NCBI RefSeq assembly: GCF_000023865.1
Contig: NC_013159.1
Span: forward strand, 1,080,001 to 1,144,000
Direction: 5' to 3'
Length of the DNA stretch: 64,000 bases
Source of the DNA: Saccharomonospora viridis DSM 43017
GTDB taxonomy: Bacteria; Actinomycetota; Actinomycetes; Mycobacteriales; Pseudonocardiaceae
The position numbers were made by a program, and so were the translations under genes. Of this stretch, positions 8,834 to 17,865 are shown one piece after another. The notes beneath the pieces were generated by a model that had not been told where the DNA came from, did not search any database, and saw nothing but the letters and a program-made list of their open reading frames with translations. The first letter of the stretch is position 1. Every line of letters begins with the position of its first letter.

Positions 8834-9556
8834 GTGGGTGAGCGCAGAGCGCCGGGGGCGGCCGGCGTCGTTTTGGCCAGTGGTGCGGGTACGCGGGTAG
8901 GGGCCGCGACCAACAAGGTGTACCTGCCGTTGGCCGGTCGATGCGTGGTGTCGTGGTCGTTGAACGCGTTCGCCCAGGTCCCGGGGATCGACACCCTGGT
9001 GTTGGTGACCAGGCCGGTGGACGCGGAGTTCGTCGAGCGGGTACTGCGGGACGAGGTCTCGGCCGACGTCGAGGTCGTCCACGGCGGTCGGACGAGGCAG
9101 GAGTCGGAGCTCGCCGCGCTGCGCCATCTGCGTGAGCGCATCGAGACGGGCGCGATCGACACGGTGCTCCTGCACGACGGCGCTCGTCCCTTGGTGAGCA
9201 CCGGCTTGATCGCGGAGGTGCTGCGGGTGGCCCGGGAACACGGTGGCGCATTGCCGGGGCTGCGGGCCGACGACATCGCGGCGATCGCCGACGACACCGG
9301 GGACACGGTGACGTCCCCGGGAGAGGACACGCTGGTGCGTGCCCAGACCCCGCAGGGGTTCCATGCGGCACCGTTGTTGGAGGCCTACGAACGAGCCGAG
9401 GCCGAGGGTTTCGTCGGTACGGACACGGCGTCCTGCGTGGAGCGGTTCGGCGGGTTACCCGTGCGGTGGGTGCCCGGGGAGGAACACAACATCAAGATCA
9501 CCTATCCCCACGATCTCGCGCTCGCCGAGCGGGTGCTCACCCAGGGCCGTGAGTGA
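8834..9556 (+). CDS. ispD: IspD/TarI-family cytidylyltransferase
   Basis: A 240-residue nucleotidyltransferase. The N-terminal glycine loop VVLASGAGTRVG followed by NKVYLPL is the CTP-binding signature, and LLHDGARPLVS, RAQTPQGFHA and DTASCVERFGG are the typical IspD downstream segments. IspD activates 2-C-methyl-D-erythritol 4-phosphate with CTP in the MEP isoprenoid pathway. The usual partner ispF is not adjacent, and the loop is somewhat divergent, so a related sugar/alditol-phosphate cytidylyltransferase (TarI-like) remains possible. GTG start with a TAAGAT -10 just upstream. Divergent from cobT, convergent with the aldo/keto reductase. Confidence 0.82.
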   Translation: MGERRAPGAAGVVLASGAGTRVGAATNKVYLPLAGRCVVSWSLNAFAQVPGIDTLVLVTRPVDAEFVERVLRDEVSADVEVVHGGRTRQESELAALRHLRERIETGAIDTVLLHDGARPLVSTGLIAEVLRVAREHGGALPGLRADDIAAIADDTGDTVTSPGEDTLVRAQTPQGFHAAPLLEAYERAEAEGFVGTDTASCVERFGGLPVRWVPGEEHNIKITYPHDLALAERVLTQGRE

Positions 9557-9621
9557 CCGTCCGCGGGATCTTCCCCACGCGGTCCACTCACGACCCTCGG
9601 GCTCGCGTCAACGTAGGGAGA

Positions 9622-10617
9622 TCACAGGATGGGGCTCTTGGTCAGGCTCGGGTCGCGTTCCACGACCCCGTCCAGCACGTCGTCGATGGCCTGCATCAGG
9701 TCGGCGTCGAGCTTGACGCCGGCGGCCTTCACGTTCTCCTGGACCTGCTCGGGACGGGACGCGCCGATGATGGCGGAGGCGACGTTGCCGTTCTGCAGCA
9801 CCCAGGCGACGGCGAGCTGGGCCAGCGTCAGACCGGCCTGATCGGCCAGCGGGCGCAGCCGTTCCACCCGCGTGAGGACCTCGTCGCGGAGGAACTGCTC
9901 GACCATCTTCGCGCCGCCCTTCTGGTCGGTGGCGCGGGAACCCTCGGGCGGCGGCTGACCCGGCTTGTACTTACCGGTGAGCACGCCTTGCGCGATGGGG
10001 GACCACACGATCTGGCTCATGCCCTCGCGCTCACAGGTCGGCACGACCTGTTCCTCGATGACGCGCCACAGCATGTTGTACTGCGGCTGGTTCGACACGA
10101 ACGGGATCTTCAGCTCGCGTGCGAGCGCGGCTCCGCGGGCGATCTGTTCGGCGTTCCATTCGGACACTCCGATGTAGAGCACCTTGCCCTGGCGGACCAG
10201 GTCGGCGAACGCCGTCATCGTTTCCTCGAGCGGCACGGTGTGATCGAACCGGTGCGCCTGGTAGAGGTCGATGTAGTCGGTGCCGAGGCGCTTGAGCGAC
10301 GCGTGGGCCGACTCCATGATGTGCTTGCGTCCGAGGCCTTTGTCGTTCGGTCCCTTCGGACCGGTCGGCCAGAAGACCTTCGTGCAGATCTCCAGGCTTT
10401 CCCTGCGCTGACCGGCGAGGCCGCGGCCGAGCACCGCTTCGGCGGCGGTGTTCGCGTAGACATCGGCCGTGTCGAAGGTCGTGATGCCCGCGTCGAGCGC
10501 GGCTTTGATACACGCGTGGGCCTGTTCCTCCTCCACCTGGGAGGCGTGGGTGAGCCAGTTACCGTAGGCGATTTCACTGACCGAGAGGCCACTGCGGCCG
10601 AGACGACGAAATTCCAT
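9622..10617 (-). CDS. Aldo/keto reductase (YghZ / Kv-beta-like)
   Basis: A 331-residue NADPH-dependent TIM-barrel oxidoreductase. The AKR catalytic tetrad is visible: Asp and Tyr in TFDTADVYAN, Lys in CTKVFWP, His in YQAHRFD. The cofactor segments VSNQPQYNML, WSPIAQGVLTGKY and SAIIGASRPEQV match the AKR6/AKR14 branch (voltage-gated channel beta-subunit-like reductases), which detoxify methylglyoxal and other aldehydes. Physiological substrate unknown. The ATG at 10617 is preceded by TAGTCT at 6 nt, another leaderless arrangement. It lies alone between convergent neighbours. Confidence 0.93.
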   Translation of the reverse strand: MEFRRLGRSGLSVSEIAYGNWLTHASQVEEEQAHACIKAALDAGITTFDTADVYANTAAEAVLGRGLAGQRRESLEICTKVFWPTGPKGPNDKGLGRKHIMESAHASLKRLGTDYIDLYQAHRFDHTVPLEETMTAFADLVRQGKVLYIGVSEWNAEQIARGAALARELKIPFVSNQPQYNMLWRVIEEQVVPTCEREGMSQIVWSPIAQGVLTGKYKPGQPPPEGSRATDQKGGAKMVEQFLRDEVLTRVERLRPLADQAGLTLAQLAVAWVLQNGNVASAIIGASRPEQVQENVKAAGVKLDADLMQAIDDVLDGVVERDPSLTKSPIL

Positions 10618-10629
10618 GGGTTCAGACTA
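10618..10629 (-). promoter_or_regulatory. Leaderless-type -10 element of the aldo/keto reductase
   Basis: TAGTCT on the minus strand (10629-10624) is followed by 6 nt and the ATG at 10617. Confidence 0.45.
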
Positions 10630-10680
10630 AACCCGGGTTGCTTCGCTTAACTAAAGACCCGAATGTGGGGTTCGTCGGTC

Positions 10681-11358
10681 CTAGTCGACCCGGTCACCGG
10701 GCTGCACACGCGGCCTGGGCACTCGGAGTTTGCGCAGTTGGCTGGCCCGCACGAAGGCGTACCAGCCGATCGAGGCACCGCGGATGTCCTCCTTGGGGAA
10801 CTTCGCGCGTACGGCCTTGACGATACGTCGACCGTTGAGGTAGCCCTCCACGATCATGCCGAGCAGCATCACCGTGGTGAGCAACGTCGCGTACTGCTGT
10901 ACCACCAGGCTCGGGATCAGCAGCGTGATGAACACGACGATGGCCAACGGCATGAACAAGCCGAGTACGTTGCGTCGTGAGTCGACCAGGTCGCGGACAT
11001 ACGCCTTGACCGGTCCGCGGTCCCTGGGCAGCAGGTAACGCTCGTCACCGGCGAGCATGCGTTCCCGTCGTTCCCGGACGGCGGCACGGCGCTCCTCCTT
11101 GCTCACCGGGTTCTGCTTCCGCAGCTCCCGGCTACGCCGGATGGCCTCACGAGTCGTACGGGGAGGAGGTGCCACCGGACCCCGCCGTTTACCCTCGGCT
11201 TCACGCCGTTTGGGCGTGGGACGTCCTTTACCGGGGGTGTACCCCTTGGGAAGCGGCGCGTCCGTCGAGGACTCGGCGCCGTCGACAGCCGTGTCGGTGC
11301 CGTTGGCTTTGGCCTTGGTGTCGGCCTCTTTGGTGCTGGAACGACGCAAGAACCTCAC
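10681..11358 (-). CDS. DUF3043 membrane protein
   Basis: A 225-residue protein with a long charged N-terminal half (Lys/Arg/Glu-rich, residues 1-125), two closely spaced membrane segments (GLFMPLAIVVFITLLIPSLV and YATLLTTVMLLGMIVEGYL) and a basic C-terminus. This is the actinobacterial DUF3043 architecture; the M. tuberculosis equivalent is Rv2206, also next to cobT and the erpA homologue. The start is taken as the GTG at 11358 (VRFLRRSSTK); the in-frame extension to 11628 would read antisense through erpA. Function is unknown. It is divergent from erpA. Confidence 0.85.
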   Translation of the reverse strand: MRFLRRSSTKEADTKAKANGTDTAVDGAESSTDAPLPKGYTPGKGRPTPKRREAEGKRRGPVAPPPRTTREAIRRSRELRKQNPVSKEERRAAVRERRERMLAGDERYLLPRDRGPVKAYVRDLVDSRRNVLGLFMPLAIVVFITLLIPSLVVQQYATLLTTVMLLGMIVEGYLNGRRIVKAVRAKFPKEDIRGASIGWYAFVRASQLRKLRVPRPRVQPGDRVD

Positions 11359-11496
11359 TCCACCAGGGTATTGCAGCCCACACTGTGCATGTTCATCCGG
11401 TCGACGAATGTGACACCATGGATCGTGGGGAACAGAACGGGCGTTCGGCGTGTTGGAGCTGGATGCCCGCCTGAACCAAGACCGTGAGGGAGAGTC

Positions 11497-11874
11497 ATGA
11501 CGACCGCTGAGCAGACCGGCAACACCTCCGCCAACGCCGGCGAGGCCACACACGGCGTCACGCTGACCGAGGCCGCCGCCGCCAAGGCGAAGGCGCTGCT
11601 CGAGCAAGAGGGCCGGGACGACATGCACCTGCGCATCGCCGTGCAGCCCGGTGGCTGCGCCGGTTTGCGCTACCAGCTCTTCTTCGACGAGCGCACCTTG
11701 GACGGCGACCTGTTCCGAGAGTTCGACGGCCTCCGGGTAGCGGTCGACCGGATGAGTGCTCCGTACCTCGAAGGCGCCGAGATCGACTTCGTCGACACCA
11801 TCGAGAAGCAGGGTTTCACCATCGACAACCCGAATGCCGGTGGTTCATGCGCCTGCGGCGACTCCTTCCACTGA
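11497..11874 (+). CDS. erpA: Iron-sulfur cluster insertion protein, HesB/IscA family
   Basis: A 125-residue A-type carrier that delivers Fe-S clusters to apoproteins. The three conserved cysteines are present in GGCAGLRYQL and the C-terminal GGSCACGDSF. The N-terminal 20 residues are a low-complexity extension before the conserved VTLTEAAAAKAKALL. The ATG at 11497 has a GAGGGAGAG ribosome site. Likely clients nearby in the genome include the Rieske subunit QcrA, BioB and NadA, although no direct link is shown here. M. tuberculosis Rv2204c is the syntenic homologue. The gene is followed by a hairpin at 11912. Confidence 0.95.
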   Translation: MTTAEQTGNTSANAGEATHGVTLTEAAAAKAKALLEQEGRDDMHLRIAVQPGGCAGLRYQLFFDERTLDGDLFREFDGLRVAVDRMSAPYLEGAEIDFVDTIEKQGFTIDNPNAGGSCACGDSFH

Positions 11875-11911
11875 GCCGCGGGGCTCGTCACGCAATCAGT
11901 TGGTTCACCGA

Positions 11912-11951
11912 CTCCCGAGGTGATCCGCCCGAAATTCGGACGCCTCGGGAG
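11912..11951 (+). terminator. Hairpin downstream of erpA
   Basis: A 9-bp perfect stem (CTCCCGAGG at 11912-11920 with CCTCGGGAG at 11943-11951) encloses a smaller TCCG/CGGA stem. It starts 37 nt after the erpA stop. There is no T-run, so it may be a weak terminator or an RNA 3' end stabiliser. Confidence 0.45.
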
Positions 11952-12274
11952 CGGTACACCGTGAACACGGTCTCGACGACGTGCTGAGTGGCCACGCGAC
12001 GCTCGGTGAACTCACCCGAGTGCCGCGTGCCGGCGTTCCGCCGTTCGTAGGATTCCGGTCCGGGGCAATGTCCGCTGCAATGCCCGCCCAGGAAGTGGGC
12101 GCAAGTACGCGTTCCGTGGGCGCGCCCTCGACGGTGTGTATCGAAGCCGTCATGGGTCCGTGACCGAACGCGGTGTTCTTTCCCGCCCTTCCCGCTCTTT
12201 TTTCCACACCCGGAAGGCGGAAGGCCGAGGGAGAAGACCGAGCAATCCGCCTCGACCGACCACCGGGAAAGCGA

Positions 12275-12315
12275 AGCCGGAGGGCGTCGGGATCGTCTCT
12301 TTCCGCCCTCCGGCT
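12275..12315 (-). terminator. Probable asnB terminator
   Basis: A perfect 12-bp inverted repeat (AGCCGGAGGGCG at 12275-12286 and its complement at 12304-12315, 17-nt loop) lies 28 nt beyond the asnB stop. On the minus strand it is followed by TCGCTTTCCC, a weak U-tract. Confidence 0.6.
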
Positions 12316-12343
12316 CCTCCGCACGCTGCTTTGGCGACCGTGC

Positions 12344-14272
12344 TTAGAGCTGCACCGGATACTGCGGCTCGGGCACCTCCGGCTTGATCCGGTCCTCGAC
12401 GAAGATGCCGTGCCAGAGCATGAAGACCAACAACGCCCACAGCCGCCGGCTGTGATCGAGCGTGCCGTTGCGGTGCTCCTCCAACATCGCGAGGATCGCG
12501 CGCTTGTCGAGCAGCTCGTCGGTCTTCGACTCGCTGATGATGCCGCGGGCCCAGTCGTACATCTCGGAGCGCAGCCAGTGCCGAATCGGCACCGGGAAGC
12601 CCAGCTTGCGACGGTTGAGCACGTGGGCCGGCACGATGCCGTCCAACGCCCGACGCAACGCGAACTTCGTGGTCTCCTTGGTGATCTTCTGGTCCAGCGG
12701 GATGGTCGACGCGACGCGGAACACCTCGGCGTCCAAGAACGGCACTCGCAGCTCCAGCGAGTTGGCCATCGTCACCTTGTCGGCCTTGACGAGGATGTCC
12801 CCGCGCAGCCACGTGAACAGGTCGACGTGCTGCATGCGGGCCACCGGGTCCCATCCGCGGGACAGCCGATACCACGGCGCGGTGACGTCGCGGTGGCCGA
12901 TCCCTTCGCGGAACGTCCGCAGAATCGGCTTCAGTTGGTCGTCCCGGAACAGGCGGGCATTGCCGTAGTACCGCTCTTCCAGGGTCAACGCACCACGGCG
13001 CAACAGGTCCTTGCCGCGCGTGCCCTCGGGGATCAGCGTGGAAGCCTTGCCGATGAGCTTGCGCACGCCGCCGGGGACCTTCTCGAACGGCGCCAGTGAC
13101 AGCGGCTCCCGATAGATCGTGTACCCGCCGAACAGCTCGTCGGAGCCCTCACCCGACAGCACCACCTTCACGTGCTTGCGTGCTTCGCGGGCGATGAACC
13201 ACAGCGGCACGAGCGCCGGATCGGCCACCGGGTCGTCGAGGTACCACACGATCAGGGGCAGTGTCTCCATCATCTCCTCGGCGGAGACGGTGCGCACCAC
13301 GTGTTTGACCCCGAGGGCGGCGGCGGACTCGGCGGCGACGTCCACCTCGGAGTACCCCTTGCGTTCGAACCCGGTGGTGAAGGTGATCAGGTCCGGGTTG
13401 TGCTCCTTCGCCAGGGCGGCGATGGCGGTGGAGTCGATACCACCCGACAGGAACGCGCCCACCGTGACGTCGGCACGCATGTGCTTGGCCACCGAGTCGC
13501 GCAAGACCTCGGCGATGCTCTCGTGCAGTGCCGCCACCTGAGCGGCGCCTGACACCGGTTGTGAGCGGAACTCGGGGGAGAAGTAGCGCTCCGTCTTCAG
13601 CTCCCCACCCGGGGTCACGGTGAAGGACGTGCCGGACTCGATGCGCCGGATGCTTCGGTGCAGTGACTCCGGTTCCGGCACGTACTGCAGCGTCAGGTAG
13701 TGCTGCAACGCCGTGCGGTCCAGCTCGGGCTCCACACCCAGCGTGGACGACAGCTCCAGCAGGCTCTTCTTCTCGCTGGCGAACGCGACGCCCTTCGGAC
13801 CCGTCGAGTAGAACAGCGGCTTGATGCCGAAGGGGTCCCGCGCGCCGAAGAGCACGCTGCGTTCGGAGTCCCAGATCAAGAACGCGAACATGCCCCGCAG
13901 CCGACCGACGGCCGCCGGGCCGAGGTGGTGGTAGGCCGCGACGATCGCCTCGGTGTCACCTGCTGTGGCGAATTTCGCACCGTGTTCTTTCTCTAGTTCC
14001 TCGCGTAGCTCGAGGTAGTTGTAGATCTCACCGTTGAAGATGATGGTGTAGCGCGTGGGATTGTCCTCGGGCCCCCAGGTCAGTGGTTGGCGTGAGTGCT
14101 CGAGGTCGATGATGGCGAGCCGATTGAAGCCATAGATGACCTGGCCATTCGCCCAAATGTCGGTCTCATCCGGACCGCGATGTCGCTGACAGCGCAGCGC
14201 GCGGCCGACGGCGTCCTTGAGGCTCGCCGCGTCATCCTCACTGCCACAGACCAGTCCAAGCAGGCCGCACAC
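12344..14272 (-). CDS. asnB: Asparagine synthase (glutamine-hydrolysing)
   Basis: A 642-residue enzyme converting aspartate, glutamine and ATP to asparagine. Cys2 of MCGLLGLV is the N-terminal nucleophile of the glutaminase domain (1-220; RGPDETD and the IFNGEIYNY segment bind glutamine). The synthase domain carries the pyrophosphate loop FLSGGIDSTAIAAL near residue 275 and GEGSDELFGGY. The GTG start at 14272 is fixed because Cys must be residue 2. In Mycobacterium and Corynebacterium the homologue (asnB/ltsA) affects cell-envelope integrity, possibly by amidating peptidoglycan precursors, so such a role is plausible. It is divergent from ctaC, as Rv2201 is from Rv2200c. Confidence 0.96.
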   Translation of the reverse strand: MCGLLGLVCGSEDDAASLKDAVGRALRCQRHRGPDETDIWANGQVIYGFNRLAIIDLEHSRQPLTWGPEDNPTRYTIIFNGEIYNYLELREELEKEHGAKFATAGDTEAIVAAYHHLGPAAVGRLRGMFAFLIWDSERSVLFGARDPFGIKPLFYSTGPKGVAFASEKKSLLELSSTLGVEPELDRTALQHYLTLQYVPEPESLHRSIRRIESGTSFTVTPGGELKTERYFSPEFRSQPVSGAAQVAALHESIAEVLRDSVAKHMRADVTVGAFLSGGIDSTAIAALAKEHNPDLITFTTGFERKGYSEVDVAAESAAALGVKHVVRTVSAEEMMETLPLIVWYLDDPVADPALVPLWFIAREARKHVKVVLSGEGSDELFGGYTIYREPLSLAPFEKVPGGVRKLIGKASTLIPEGTRGKDLLRRGALTLEERYYGNARLFRDDQLKPILRTFREGIGHRDVTAPWYRLSRGWDPVARMQHVDLFTWLRGDILVKADKVTMANSLELRVPFLDAEVFRVASTIPLDQKITKETTKFALRRALDGIVPAHVLNRRKLGFPVPIRHWLRSEMYDWARGIISESKTDELLDKRAILAMLEEHRNGTLDHSRRLWALLVFMLWHGIFVEDRIKPEVPEPQYPVQL

Positions 14273-14409
14273 GCCGTCTCACACACCCTTTTCCCGTCAA
14301 TGTTTGAGTCGTAATTCGCAAGTATGCCGGGGAAGGCGGTGACGCCGCCGTCCCGGGTCTCGGCTAGAGTCCCATGCGTTGCAAGGATCGGGCGAGGAGG
14401 CATCACGGA

Positions 14410-15357
14410 GTGGGCGTTCCAGAGCGCACCCGGGGCACACGACTAGGCAAGGCCGGCAAAGTCGCCGCGCTCGCCGCGCTCGTCGCTTTGACGGCGACCG
14501 GCTGCTCCGGTGAGGAGATTCTGCGGTTCGGCTGGCCCGAAAGTGCCACGGTGGAAGCCGAGAAGATGCGCACATTCTGGACCTGGGCGGTCATTGCCGC
14601 GCTGGGCGTTGGTGCGATTGTGTGGGGGCTCATCTTCTGGTCGGCTGCGTTCCACCGGAAGAAGAAGCACTCGACCGAGGCTCTGCCGCGGCAGTTCCAG
14701 TACAACGTGCCGCTGGAGCTGTTCGTGGTCGTGCTGCCGGTCGTCATGGTCTGTGTGCTGTTCTTCTTCACGGCGGTGACCGAGCAGTCGGTGCTTGCCG
14801 AAGAGGAGGACCCCGACGTCGTCGTCGACGTCACCGGCTTCCAGTGGAACTGGGAGTTCTCGTACCCCGACTACCAGACACCGGACGGGCAGCCCGTGAG
14901 CACCGTCGGCAGCTCGAGCGAGATCCCGCTGCTGGTGGTCCCGGCCAACCGGGTGACTCAGTACAACCTCGAATCCACCGACGTCATCCACTCTTTCTGG
15001 GTGCCGGAATTCCACTTCAAGCGTGACGTGTTCCCGCACCCGCGCAAGAACAACCAGGACGAGTCGTTCCAGACCACCATCGACAAGGAAGGTGCCTTCG
15101 TCGGCCGTTGCGCGGAGCTGTGTGGCGTCTACCACGCGATGATGAACTTCGAGGTCCGCGCTCTGTCGCCGGACAAGTTCGACCGCTACATGGAGCTGCG
15201 CACCCAGAACAACCCTCAGACGGGCGAGCCGTACACCGCCGCGGAGGCGTTGGCCACGATGCAGGATGAGGGTTGCGATGCGCAGTTGTGCAGCCCGGTC
15301 GCGACGACTACGTCTCCGTTCGTGACGGACCGCACCGCGCGTACGGCGTCCGGCTGA
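14410..15357 (+). CDS. ctaC: Cytochrome c oxidase subunit II
   Basis: A 315-residue subunit II of the aa3 oxidase, which accepts electrons at the CuA centre. The N-terminus is a lipoprotein-type signal ending in LTATGC (lipidated Cys about 32), followed by two membrane helices (WTWAVIAALGVGAIVWGLIF and LELFVVVLPVVMVCVLFFF). The CuA ligands are seen in HSFWVPEFHF and GRCAELCGVYHAMM. The GTG at 14410 has an excellent GAGGAGG ribosome site 9 nt upstream; an earlier in-frame ATG at 14374 precedes that site. A 35-residue soluble tail after the cupredoxin domain contains two further cysteines. ctaF follows after 50 bp. Confidence 0.96.
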   Translation: MGVPERTRGTRLGKAGKVAALAALVALTATGCSGEEILRFGWPESATVEAEKMRTFWTWAVIAALGVGAIVWGLIFWSAAFHRKKKHSTEALPRQFQYNVPLELFVVVLPVVMVCVLFFFTAVTEQSVLAEEEDPDVVVDVTGFQWNWEFSYPDYQTPDGQPVSTVGSSSEIPLLVVPANRVTQYNLESTDVIHSFWVPEFHFKRDVFPHPRKNNQDESFQTTIDKEGAFVGRCAELCGVYHAMMNFEVRALSPDKFDRYMELRTQNNPQTGEPYTAAEALATMQDEGCDAQLCSPVATTTSPFVTDRTARTASG

Positions 15358-15407
15358 GTCGGCCACCGAGAAGTGACCCAGCGATCGAGTAAGAAGGACA
15401 CACGCTC

Positions 15408-15827
15408 ATGAAGGTCGAAGCCCGGGTTTTCGACATCGTCGCGATATTCGGGATCGTCATCGCGATCATCTATGCGGTGATGACCGGGATCATGACCCAG
15501 GACGGGGTCGAACCGGTCGGCACGGTGGCGCTGCTCCTCTCAGGTGGCCTGGCGCTGCTGGTGGGCAGTTACTTCCGGTTCGTCGCCCGGCGTATCGAGC
15601 CGCGACCGGAAGACCACGAGGACGCCGAGATCAGCGATGGTGCGGGTGAGTTGGGGTTCTTCAGCCCCGGTAGCTACTGGCCGGTCGTCGTCGCAGCCGG
15701 TTGCGCTCTGGTGAGCGTGGCTCTTGCGTTCTTCCAGGTGTGGCTGATCATCCTCAGCGGCATCTTGCTGGTCATGGCGATCGGTGGCTTGGTGTTCGAG
15801 TACCACACCGGACCTCGTCGCCAGTAA
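15408..15827 (+). CDS. ctaF: Actinobacterial cytochrome c oxidase subunit IV
   Basis: A 139-residue four-helix membrane protein of the actinobacterial cytochrome oxidase subunit 4 family, a small accessory subunit of the aa3 oxidase in the bc1-aa3 supercomplex. Membrane segments run at about residues 6-25, 38-55, 85-105 and 108-130, with an acidic loop (RPEDHEDAEISDGAG) between helices 2 and 3. The ATG at 15408 follows AAGAAGGA. It lies 50 bp after ctaC and is followed by a strong terminator, so ctaC-ctaF form a two-gene operon, as in Rv2200c-Rv2199c. Confidence 0.93.
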   Translation: MKVEARVFDIVAIFGIVIAIIYAVMTGIMTQDGVEPVGTVALLLSGGLALLVGSYFRFVARRIEPRPEDHEDAEISDGAGELGFFSPGSYWPVVVAAGCALVSVALAFFQVWLIILSGILLVMAIGGLVFEYHTGPRRQ

Positions 15828-15846
15828 CGTCACATTCGTCTCGATC

Positions 15847-15888
15847 CACACGTGCGGGGCACCGGTCCGCCGGCGCCCCGCACGTGTG
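15847..15888 (+). terminator. Rho-independent terminator after ctaF
   Basis: A perfect 14-bp stem (15847-15860 with 15875-15888), 14-nt loop, begins 20 nt after the ctaF stop and is followed by a T-rich stretch (TGTTTGTC). Confidence 0.85.
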
Positions 15889-16050
15889 TGTTTGTCGCCC
15901 CGCCGCGCCTTTGCGGCGCTTTAGCGGGTGCGATGTGCTCAAGGCCGTGTCTTCCCACCCGAAGTGACCGAAAAGGCTCTCAGAGCGGATTGTGGGCGGC
16001 TTTATGCGTGCATGGCAGCCGTGTGGAGCAATGGGGAGTGCGACACCGAA

Positions 16051-16074
16051 AGGCGAGCCCATGTGGGCTCGCCT
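16051..16074 (-). terminator. Rho-independent terminator after trpD
   Basis: A perfect 10-bp stem (AGGCGAGCCC / GGGCTCGCCT) with a 4-nt loop lies 3 nt beyond the trpD stop. On the minus strand it runs into TTCGG, a short U-tract. Confidence 0.75.
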
Positions 16075-16077
16075 CGG

Positions 16078-17103
16078 TCAGCGCTTGTTGATCCAGCGGT
16101 CGAGAAGATCGGCGGCGGCGCCGGAATCGATGGCCCTGGCGGCCGTTTCCAGACCCGCGCGCAGGTCCGCGGTGAGGTCGTCCGAGAAGCCCGTGTAGGC
16201 CGCCAAGGCGCCCGCCGCGTTGATGAGGACGGCGTCTCGTACCGGACCGTGCTTGCCGTTGACAAGGTCTTTGAAAACCTTGGCGTTGGCGGCGGCGTCG
16301 CCACCCCGTAGCGCGTCCGGTTCGGACCTTTCGATGCCCAGCGCCGTCGGGTCGATGGTCTCGGTGCGGATGTCGCCGCCGGAGATGATCCACGCCGTGC
16401 TGGTGGTCGTCGTGGTGATTTCGTCGAGCCCGTCGTCGCCGCGCACCAGAAGCACGTTGTGGCCACGCCGGGCGTACACCTCGGCCAGTACCGGAGCTTT
16501 GTCCAGATAGGCGCAGCCGATCAGTCCCGAGGTCGGCTGTGCCGGGTTGGTGAGCGGGCCCAGCATGTTGAACACGGTCGGGATACCCAGCTCCCGCCGC
16601 GGTGCGCCCACGTGCCGGAGTGCGGGGTGGAAGGCTGGCGCGAAGCAGAAACCGATGCCGAGCTCCTCAACACAGCGCCGTACGTCGTCGGGAGTGGACT
16701 CGATGGTGATGCCCAGCGCCTCCAACACGTCGGCGGCCCCGGACTTGGAGGAAGCGGCCCTACCGCCGTGCTTGACGACGGGGGTACCGCTGGCGGCCAC
16801 CACCAACGACGTCATGGTGGAGATGTTGACCGAGCCCTTGCGGTCACCACCCGTGCCCACGATGTCGACGGCACGTACATCGAGGTCGACGCGATTGGCG
16901 TGGTGCAACATGGCACGCGCCATACCGGAGATCTCAGCGGCCGTCTCGCCCTTCGCGCGCAGCGCCACCGCGAACCCCGCGATCTGAGCGGGAGTGGCCT
17001 CGCCGGACATCACCTGGTCCATGGCCCACTCCGTGGCGTCCTCGGACAGATCGACTCGCTCGATGAGCTGATTGAGGACTGTCGGCCAGGTGTATTCAGG
17101 CAT
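16078..17103 (-). CDS. trpD: Anthranilate phosphoribosyltransferase
   Basis: A 341-residue enzyme joining anthranilate to PRPP in tryptophan synthesis. The PRPP/Mg site DIVGTGGDRKGSVNIST, the glycine loop KHGGRAASSKSG and the anthranilate-side segment FAPAFHPALRHVG are intact, with NMLGPLTNPA and RGDDGLDE further on. The ATG at 17103 (MPEYTW) is preferred: GGAG sits 6 nt before it, whereas the in-frame ATGs at 17109 and 17130 have no usable ribosome site. No other trp gene is adjacent; the isolated position between the oxidase gene clusters matches M. tuberculosis trpD (Rv2192c). Confidence 0.95.
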   Translation of the reverse strand: MPEYTWPTVLNQLIERVDLSEDATEWAMDQVMSGEATPAQIAGFAVALRAKGETAAEISGMARAMLHHANRVDLDVRAVDIVGTGGDRKGSVNISTMTSLVVAASGTPVVKHGGRAASSKSGAADVLEALGITIESTPDDVRRCVEELGIGFCFAPAFHPALRHVGAPRRELGIPTVFNMLGPLTNPAQPTSGLIGCAYLDKAPVLAEVYARRGHNVLLVRGDDGLDEITTTTTSTAWIISGGDIRTETIDPTALGIERSEPDALRGGDAAANAKVFKDLVNGKHGPVRDAVLINAAGALAAYTGFSDDLTADLRAGLETAARAIDSGAAADLLDRWINKR

Positions 17104-17295
17104 GTTCATCTCCGGCCGCCGACACCACACGGTGTTCGGCGGGATCGTTCAAGAACTCACCCACGCAGGGGTGAGTAATGACTTTCACAGATCATGACTC
17201 GGGACATCCTCACACAGGTGTCGCCTCGCTGTCCCGAGGAAGATCAACCGAAGGCCGAGCTGTTACCCGGCCGGTTCGGTCGAGGTCTTCGACGC

Positions 17296-17706
17296 TCAGC
17301 CGTTGACGGCGGGCACGCGCTGGTTCCGCAGCACGTCCGCAACGGTTTCGGCCGCGGTCAACGGGTCGAGAGGGTGCACCAGGACGGCGTCGGCCTGCGA
17401 CCAGGTGGCGAGCCATCGGTCGTCCTTGCGGCGCACAGCCACCACAATAGGCGGACAGTCGGCGAGTTCGTTCTTGAGCTGCCGAGTGAGACCAATCCCA
17501 CCGGTGGGCTGCGCCTCACCGTCGAGGATGGCGAGATCAATCTCACCGGAGTCCATCTCGGTCAGTACCTCGGCCACGCCTTCGGCTTCAACGTAGGTGA
17601 CTTTGCCCAGGTCAACGGCCGGTCGCCGACCGACTGCGTTGATGATCGAGTCGCGCACCTCTGCCCTGTGGCTGAAAACAAGGATCCTCTTCGCTCGCTC
17701 GGTCAT
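17296..17706 (-). CDS. Stand-alone receiver-like domain protein
   Basis: A 136-residue protein resembling a response-regulator receiver domain without an output domain: RILVFSHRAEVRDSI at the N-terminus corresponds to strand 1 and helix 1, and DLAILDGEAQPTGGIGLTRQL carries the aspartate in the phosphoacceptor position (about D58) followed by a helix. The usual Lys/Thr switch residues are not obvious (PIVVAVRRKDDRW), so phosphorylation is uncertain. An ATG start follows a GCGAGG site. No histidine kinase is near. It is divergent from ctaE and could be a degenerate signalling domain or scaffold. Confidence 0.8.
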   Translation of the reverse strand: MTERAKRILVFSHRAEVRDSIINAVGRRPAVDLGKVTYVEAEGVAEVLTEMDSGEIDLAILDGEAQPTGGIGLTRQLKNELADCPPIVVAVRRKDDRWLATWSQADAVLVHPLDPLTAAETVADVLRNQRVPAVNG

Positions 17707-17865
17707 CCTCGCGTCCTTTGCGCCTCGACGATGGTGACGAGATTCATGCTAGCTGGCCCACCCCCTCGTTACCCAGCGGGTTCGTCTGTCTTTCGGTAGC
17801 GTTTTTCCTTCGTGCACGACCGTCCGTAGGACCCGATCTGCAGGCCTGGGTCGAGGGGAGACATA

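Larger units (their letters stand above)
11875..12343. other. Intergenic region between erpA and asnB
   Basis: About 470 bp lie between the convergent erpA and asnB stop codons. The region holds one hairpin near erpA (11912-11951) and one near asnB (12275-12315). The middle (11952-12274) shows no open frame with convincing coding character, no known RNA gene and no repeat of note. Confidence 0.6.
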